A stretch of DNA of 39,444 nucleotides. It comes from Funneliformis mosseae. Its lineage: Eukaryota; Glomeromycota; Glomeromycetes; Glomerales; Glomeraceae. Shown here piece after piece: positions 33,960 through 39,444 of this stretch (its first letter is position 1; the number at the start of each line of letters is the position of its first letter). Location: the NCBI GenBank assembly GCA_910592005.1, contig CAJVPP010000225.1, forward strand, positions 1-39,444, written 5' to 3'. A model generated the notes under the pieces. The model was not told where the DNA came from, did not search any database, and saw only the letters and a program-made list of their open reading frames with translations. The position numbers were made by a program, and so were the translations under genes.

Positions 33960-34837
33960 TGACTCTTATTGATTCAATGAAAAACTGATCTGGCCTGTTG
34001 CCATAGGTCTCTGGTTTGCATGCGAATATTTGTAATAGTACCATATTTGGAAAAGATTGAAGTAATCATTTCTTTTTTAAGGCTGAGGTGAATATCAGTA
34101 ACACACAGAGTTCTATTTTAGAATTACATGTTATCCTTATGCGCAGTGTAGTCTATAAATTTTTCAATATCTAATTCAGGAAGTTGGATAGAAAGTGCAG
34201 CTTGCATGATTTCTGCATTATCAAAATAGATAATTGCAGAATGCATAAAATTTACACAATGTACATTCAGCCTTCTGAATACATCATTCTGCATAAACGT
34301 ATTGTTGATTGTGTGGATAATTTAGAGTGGAGAGTTTCTTAGTATTTTTGTTAATAGAAGCAGTGCAAGCAAAAGGAGAAGGATGAGAAATAACAATAAA
34401 GTTAGAAGTTTCAGTTTTCATATTTGTATTGTCTTTGATAAGAACATATTCTTGAGTGTCGAGAACTTTAGGTGGTAGGTTAAACTATTTGACGTAAGTA
34501 TTGTTAACAATATCCTTGTTAGTGATCAAGGATAGGTTGAGCTTTTCTCTGAGACAAGAAAAGCCATTAGCCTTAGGTTGCTTAGCTTTGAACGAGTCGT
34601 AGCGATATTTGTTAGTTTTGTTAACTGAAGTTTTTTGGAATTTTCTAACCATTTTTGTAAAAGTTATCAAATAACTAAACTCTTTTAAGTGTTTTAAACT
34701 GTTTGTAAAAAGTGAGCTAAAGAACTAGCTAACAGAGTTGTAAATTTTAAATAAAGTTTTTGAGCAAAACAATTTTTATTTTCTCAGTAAATTTCTAAAA
34801 TTTTAGAAATTCAGGGTGAAAGGAGAAAGAGTTTTTT
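33960..34837 (-). pseudogene. LINE 5' part with ORF1-like protein, decayed
   Basis: Minus-strand ATG at 34652 starts MVRKFQKTSVNKTNKYRYDS, Lys/Asn-rich. After stops and frameshifts the reading continues with MQAALSIQLPELDIEKFIDY-like sequence near 34.17 kb. An RRM-like block, CVTDIHLSLKKEMITSIF.KYGTITNIRM followed by TRDLWQQARSVF, lies at about 33990-34110. RNA-binding ORF1 proteins of non-LTR elements have this type of domain. The ~180 bases before the ATG would be the 5' UTR. The copy stops near 33.9 kb, where the other repeat family begins, so it lacks the endonuclease/RT part. Confidence 0.45.
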
Positions 34838-34984
34838 TTTATATATACTTTTTTTTTAATGATATAGCACTGCCAGTAATTTTATTAAATTTATATAAAA
34901 GAGATATAAAGTAATCTAGACTAAGTACTAGCTATTCCCTATAATTATATTACAAACCTGTTTAAATCGACCGATTATTGTCTT
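34838..34984 (-). mobile_element. Second truncated LINE 3' end, in tandem
   Basis: A 147-bp copy of the LINE 3' UTR ('gtactagctattccctataa', 'aatcgaccgattattgtc' on the plus strand) sits directly downstream of the full 3' end at 34985 and in the same orientation. It ends at the boundary of the ORF1-bearing piece. So two 3' ends and one 5' end lie head to tail within ~350 bp. Confidence 0.7.
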
Positions 34985-36049
34985 TTTATATATACTTTTT
35001 TTTTAATGATGTGGTACTACTAGTAATTTTATTAAATTTATATAAAAGAAATACAAAGTAAATCAAATAAATCTAGACTAAGTACTAGCTATTCCCTATA
35101 GTTATATTACAAACCTGTTTGAATTGACTGATCATCATCTTTCTTCTTTAACAAGTCCACTAAGTTTATACCTAATAAAAATTGCTATCAACAAGAGAAG
35201 AAAAAGAAAAAGTCAGTGTCTATTTAAAAATCCATAAAGGTGTAGCTGAATTAATTCATCATGTATATTTAAGATTTCTAATTATATATAGGACTTGATA
35301 TCTCTTCATATTTCAAGAATGAACTGGCATCTCATTTAGTCTTATCTTTGATTGTGATACCTAATAAATGTTCTTTTGCTATCATTAGATTACAACGGTA
35401 TTTTCAAATATCTTTGAATAATTTTTGTTGAAAAACTATTACAGTTTGAGTGATGATTGAGAAACATTGACCCTTATTCCTGGTGATTTTGTAAACTATG
35501 TCTATTAAAGAAGAAGGAATAAGAAAGCGAATAATATTGATGTAACCATCTGTTCTAAATGAGGGGGTGGCAAAGATGTTATTTAGAATGTCTAGTAATT
35601 CTGAAAGAAATTCAGTGAGTTTAGAGATATTTAATTCTATGAAACGATAAATTAAATCATCTTTAGTTGTTTAGATAATATTTTGTAATCTTATAGCATA
35701 GGTAGGGTAGGTCCAGAGATATGCAGATGTTTCTGTACTTAGTCTACAACCTACACAACACTAATATTCATACAAATCAGGCTGTAATATAAATAGTCTT
35801 AATAGGGTTGGTAGTTTATTAACAAAATTTTTTATAATGAAGGTCTTGAGTTTACAAGAGGCAAATGAGGTAGTAAGTGAAGGAAGAATAAGAACCAAAT
35901 GGTAGGCTAGCTGATAGAGTGGTTTTTAGTGAGACGTCTGATGTAATCATTTCTGTTCAAGTCAAGAAAGTTGCAAAAAGTCTTACCAGAAAAAAATTGT
36001 TTGAAGAAACCTCAAATAGATATTTTAATAGATACGTTATTAAAAGTAA

Positions 36050-36410
36050 AGACAAGGTTAGATAAGGGAATGTTGTTCAATACTGCAATAAGAAAATGAG
36101 CATTACATTTAGCTTTGGTCAATTGGTCAGCAATATCATTGACCTTGTGAAGGTGTATATTAAGATTCAATGCATCTACTGTATATCTTATAAGATATCA
36201 GATAGAATGATTGGGTATCTTTTCAAATTTTCTGGACGAAAGATTGTTGTTCAAAACATATTTAGAAAAACTATGGATTGTGACCTGATTGTCTAAAAAA
36301 ATGTTGACAGAAGAAGATTGCGGTGATACTAACAGAGCAGTGAAGAAAGCAAACATTTCAGTATATGTTGACGAAGGCCAGTTTATCAGTGAGGCCTTGA
36401 ATGAGTGATG
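36050..36410 (-). pseudogene. RNase H domain of the LINE
   Basis: Open from about 36395 to a TGA at 36191 (a Trp-like position in 'HSI-stop-YLI') and then onward. It contains TEMFAFFTALL (catalytic Glu), IFLDNQ (catalytic Asp) and the HLHKVNDIADQLTK tail at 36116-36157 corresponding to H.....N..AD. RNase HI degrades the RNA strand during element copying. The frame upstream is interrupted by the fold-back insertion at 36440-37260, which separates it from the RT part. Confidence 0.7.
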
Positions 36411-36439
36411 GTTATTAGATAAATCAATACAAATTAAAG

Positions 36440-37260
36440 CTCTGAACAGTTTGGATTAATCTAAAAATTTTTCAGTTCAGATCAACTTCAGTTCAGTTTC
36501 AGATTGCAAAAATTCAATCCAAAAATTTTCAATTCAATTTGGATTTTTTTCGAATTATAAATCTAATCTGAACTAAAAAAAATCTGAACTGAACTGAAAA
36601 TTTCAGATTAATCTGAAATTTCAGATCATTTAAAACAATGAAATTATCATTTTAAATGAACTATAAGAAAATCGTTCGATTAGAATGATCAAATTATCGT
36701 TCTAAATGAATGATAAAAGAATTATTTGATTAGAACAATGAAATTATTGTTCCAATTAAACAATAAGAAAATCATTCGATTAGAACGATAAAATTATCGT
36801 TCTAAACAAATGATAAAAGAATTGTTCTAATCGAACGATAAAAAAATCGTTCAATTGGAATGATCAAATTATTGTTCTAAATAAACGATAAAAGAATTGT
36901 TCAATTGGAACGATCAAAATATCATTTCAAATGAACAATAAAAAAATCATTCAATTAAAACAATCAAATTATCATTTCAAACGAACGATAAAAAATTGTT
37001 CGATTAGAATAAACAAATTATCATTCTAAACGAACGATAAAAAATCGTTCATTTGAAACGATTGAAGTTATTGTTCCAAATGATCTAAAATTTCAGATTA
37101 ATCTGAAATTTTCAGTTCAGTTCAGATTTTTACTAGTTTATGGTTCAGTTCGATTTCAGATTAGCATTTTTAAGATTTTTAATCTGAACTGAACTGAACT
37201 AAAATTTTCAGTTCAGTTTCGAATTGGCCTATAATTTGGACCAAACTGAACTATTCAGAG
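36440..37260. mobile_element. Fold-back element with array of 25-bp palindromes
   Basis: An 821-bp insertion with short terminal inverted repeats (CTCTGAA at 36440, TTCAGAG at 37254-37260; CAGTTTGG inside both ends) and subterminal 'ttcagttcag' arms in opposite orientation. The centre (about 36625-37085) is a tandem array of ~18 units of 25 bp. Each unit contains a palindrome of the form ATCGTTC-N5-GAACGAT and units are separated by an A-rich hexamer. Flanking ATTAA at 36432-36436 and 37262-37266 may be a target duplication. It has no coding capacity and interrupts the LINE. It resembles a non-autonomous MITE/fold-back transposon. A decayed relative lies at 870-1283. Confidence 0.75.
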
Positions 37261-37450
37261 TATTAATATAAATCCATCTCAGTCCCATTTTGCATGATTC
37301 TGTTTTAAGAGAAATCAAAGAACTATCAGTGTAAAATATCAGAAATGTATTATTAGCGAGTGTTGTTTATAAAGATTTAAGTTCAATTAATGTTGAGAAA
37401 GAGAAAAACATTATGTCTAAAGATGGTCACCGCAATTAAAAAAAATGGCG

Positions 37451-37516
37451 CAATTGAGTTGCAACTTGTGGTGTAATTAAATTTCCTTATGGTGCAATTA
37501 AATTGCAATTCAATTG
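37451..37516. mobile_element. Small hairpin insertion (MITE-like) in the LINE
   Basis: CAATTGAGTTGCAA at 37451-37464 is inverted as TTGCAATTCAATTG at 37503-37516, with one mismatch, around a 38-bp loop that itself contains repeated 'ggtg(c/t)aatta'. The surrounding minus-strand LINE sequence reads as fairly continuous on both sides. This suggests a tiny palindromic insertion. Confidence 0.45.
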
Positions 37517-39180
37517 AAATTTGAAAATAATTATGAGGATCATCTTTAATTATGTCAAATAGATTGGTTAATAGTGAGACAAGAAGTTGTTGCTCAAAAT
37601 AGGAGGTAAAGTAAGAGTGATAGGCCACCCTTAAGATTTTATCAAATGACTGTTGTAGTTGATTTTTAAGAATGTAAGATTGCTTTTGAAATATATCAAC
37701 TTGAAAACTCTATTTGCAGGAATTGCAAATGTACAAGTGTCAAAATGAATGTTGGTAGAGAAAAGATTGCAACTAGTACATTTAAAGAATTGCTGATATT
37801 ATCATTGTTTGTAGAATATATATAATGTTGACAAATAAATTGATTATCAGCCAGGTTTTTGTTGATGATTTGACCAAATAAAGAGTTGTTAGTTGTAGAA
37901 TTCTATGAGACAATAAATTCCTTTTTATGATCATTTAAATGAGATTCGTTAATTACAAATCTATATTAGGATAAAGGGAAAACTAATCTAAATTCTGATT
38001 TAAGAAGTCATTAAACATTATCTTCTAAAATAATATCTGCTAATTGCTTAAAAAGAGTTTATGATCTAAAGTATTTAGAGTGATGGTTAAAGTTTCTAAA
38101 TAGAAAATCAGCTTTTATAATCAGTTGGTAACCTGAAGCAGAAATTAATTGATCTAAAAAAATAAGTTATGATTAATCAAGATTTTTTTGAAAGAATTAT
38201 AAATTTTATAGGGAAAAATTTTTGCAAGAGGATAAAATCCTCCTTTGATTTGGTTAGTAAAAAGAGGAGAAGTAATAAGTGAAAGTTTAGAGAAAGTAGA
38301 CTTGATAAATGAAAGAGAAGTATCAATAAGATTTTTATAAGAAAATTTATCAAATAGATGGGACCAAAAGTTAAGGGAAGAAGTGACAAGAAAGTGTTAG
38401 GATTAGAGTTGAAAGAGTCTTATAATAGAAACATTTTTATAAGTTGTAGAATTAGTGAACTAATATAAAAGAGCAGTAGAGAGAGATTTAATTTGTAATG
38501 ACCAGAGATCATTCAAATTGTAGAATTTTTTGAAGTTTAAAAGAACATTAGGTAGAGTAGATGCAAATTTGTTCTTTTTCTTAAATAAGAAACGTACAGG
38601 TGCAAAGAGCAACAGACATTCTTGTTGTAATAAGGTTGTTAATTGCATTCGATATTCTAATAGTGGATAAAACACCATATTAATAATGTAAGAGATCTGT
38701 TTATCAGTTAAGGATTTATAGCGCATTAAAGAAACAAAATGATTTATATCGAAAGCAAGTTGTTTTTTGACAAAAGTTGTAGAACGTTTGCTATTAATCC
38801 AGATTTCAAGAAAGCAGATAGATCTAGTTTTTGATATAATGTCGATTGTAGATGAACCAAATTTGAGAGGAATTGTTATGTTATCTGAAGATTTAATTGT
38901 CAATAATTTAAATTTATCTTTATTAAGTGCTGATCTAGTAAGATTGTAGAATTCTTCAGCAATTTCAAGAATAGATTCTAAATCTTGTTTTGAATTGGCA
39001 ATCCAATTAGTATCATTTATAAAGACGAGTGAAAAAACACTAGCAGATAGAGAACTGGTAGCTATATTAGTTAACTCAGAGATCCAAGTGTCATTAATAG
39101 TGTAACCTTTGTTTAGTGAGGCAACTTCACAAAGGAGAGAATCTAAGTAAATGCATCAAAGTAAGAGTGATATAACTTCT

Positions 39181-39444
39181 CCCCTATAAAAAATTTGCAT
39201 ACGTTTTTTCATTATTATAAATAAGTTTTGTATACGTTTTTTAAAATTCTGTATCACATTTCCTTATATTTTATAAGGAATTTTTTTTTAGCATTTTTTT
39301 ATAAAAAATGATGTATAAGGAATTGTTAATTAAAAATATATAAAAATAATAAAAAAAATATTTTTTTATTACATTGAAAATTATAAGGTTTTTACTATGA
39401 AATTATACGTTTTATAACAAATTAATATTTTTGCGATCAATTTT
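39181..39444. other. AT-rich sequence interrupting the LINE
   Basis: LINE homology stops near 39180. Beyond it there are two related boxes, 'gcatacgttttttcatt' (39198) and 'gtatacgttttttaaaa' (39230), an 'ataaggaattttt' repeat, and A/T runs to the window end. It may be the start of another insertion whose remainder lies outside the window. Confidence 0.4.

Larger units (their letters stand above)
34985..39180 (-). mobile_element. LINE (non-LTR retrotransposon) with RT and RNase H, 5'-truncated, decayed
   Basis: Minus-strand element. At its 5' side (39180-38460) is reverse transcriptase: EVISLLL-stop-CIYLD, LVFINDTNWIANSKQDLES (the FxDD catalytic box reads FIND) and TRSALNKDKFKLL. A 147-codon open frame with the thumb region follows: FVKKQLAFDINHFVSLM, LTDKQISYIINMVFYPLLEY. 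Then comes a Cys-containing linker (CTSC..HFDTCTF near 37.72 kb). An RNase H domain (36.41-36.05 kb) has TEMFAFFTALL, SVNIFLDNQVTIHSF and HLHKVNDIADQL, giving the E, D and final D of RNase HI. The 3' UTR ends at 34985. Two smaller elements are inserted in it. In-frame stops are Trp/Arg-type; the copy is dead. Confidence 0.8.

Noticed and set aside
36625..37085. CRISPR-like array
   Set aside because: The regular 25-bp units are palindromic and contiguous, with no unique spacers. The context is a eukaryotic retrotransposon.
1..39444. tRNA, rRNA or organellar DNA
   Set aside because: I found no cloverleaf with a convincing T-loop and no rRNA-like blocks. The AT deserts carry nuclear-type element relics, which argues against mitochondrial insertion.

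Overview
The window looks like nuclear DNA of an arbuscular mycorrhizal fungus, most likely Rhizophagus (Glomeromycotina). The grounds are extreme AT richness, short GT-AG introns with TACTAAT-like branch sites, fungal housekeeping genes (ADA2, RPS12, a transcriptional cyclin) and fragments that match, from memory, repeat-encoded protein families abundant in Rhizophagus. No database search was possible.

Layout: 1-2.2 kb is AT-rich debris with a decayed fold-back element (about 0.87-1.28 kb). 2.2-12.44 kb is bounded by two inverted copies of a ~300 bp repeat. Inside lie an unidentified small ORF, a nine-exon gene with a possible PD-(D/E)XK-like C-terminal domain, a possible pogo/Tigger transposase tail, a stop-riddled DUF7869-like gene and a stop-riddled coiled-coil/Cys-cluster gene. 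12.9-15.5 kb is a ten-exon ADA2 gene (SAGA-type adaptor). 15.5-26.8 kb is a very AT-rich, gene-free tract with relics of a Pif1-family helicase, a DDE-type transposase, an unknown ORF and a possible LTR. 26.8-30.05 kb is a gene island: RPS12 (+) converges with an eight-exon Ctk2/cyclin K-like gene (-). 30.07-39.2 kb is a repeat cluster. It holds a LINE 3' end, split relics of a zinc-finger repeat family, and head-to-tail LINE pieces on the minus strand. A fold-back element and a tiny hairpin element are inserted in the largest LINE piece.

The four intact-looking or nearly intact host genes keep open frames, CpG-containing codons and spliceable introns. The mobile-element genes are broken almost entirely by changes explicable as C-to-T or G-to-A (TGG to TGA/TAG/TAA, CAA/CAG to TAA/TAG, CGA to TGA). 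This points to a RIP-like or methylcytosine-deamination process. Palindromic TCACGTGA/TCACATGA octamers recur near the host genes.

The most unusual items are the IR-bounded two-gene segment (DUF7869-like plus Cys-cluster coiled coil), a fold-back element built from about eighteen 25-bp palindromic units with a decayed opposite-strand relative 35 kb away, and a GC-AG intron carrying a hairpin-forming tandem repeat.
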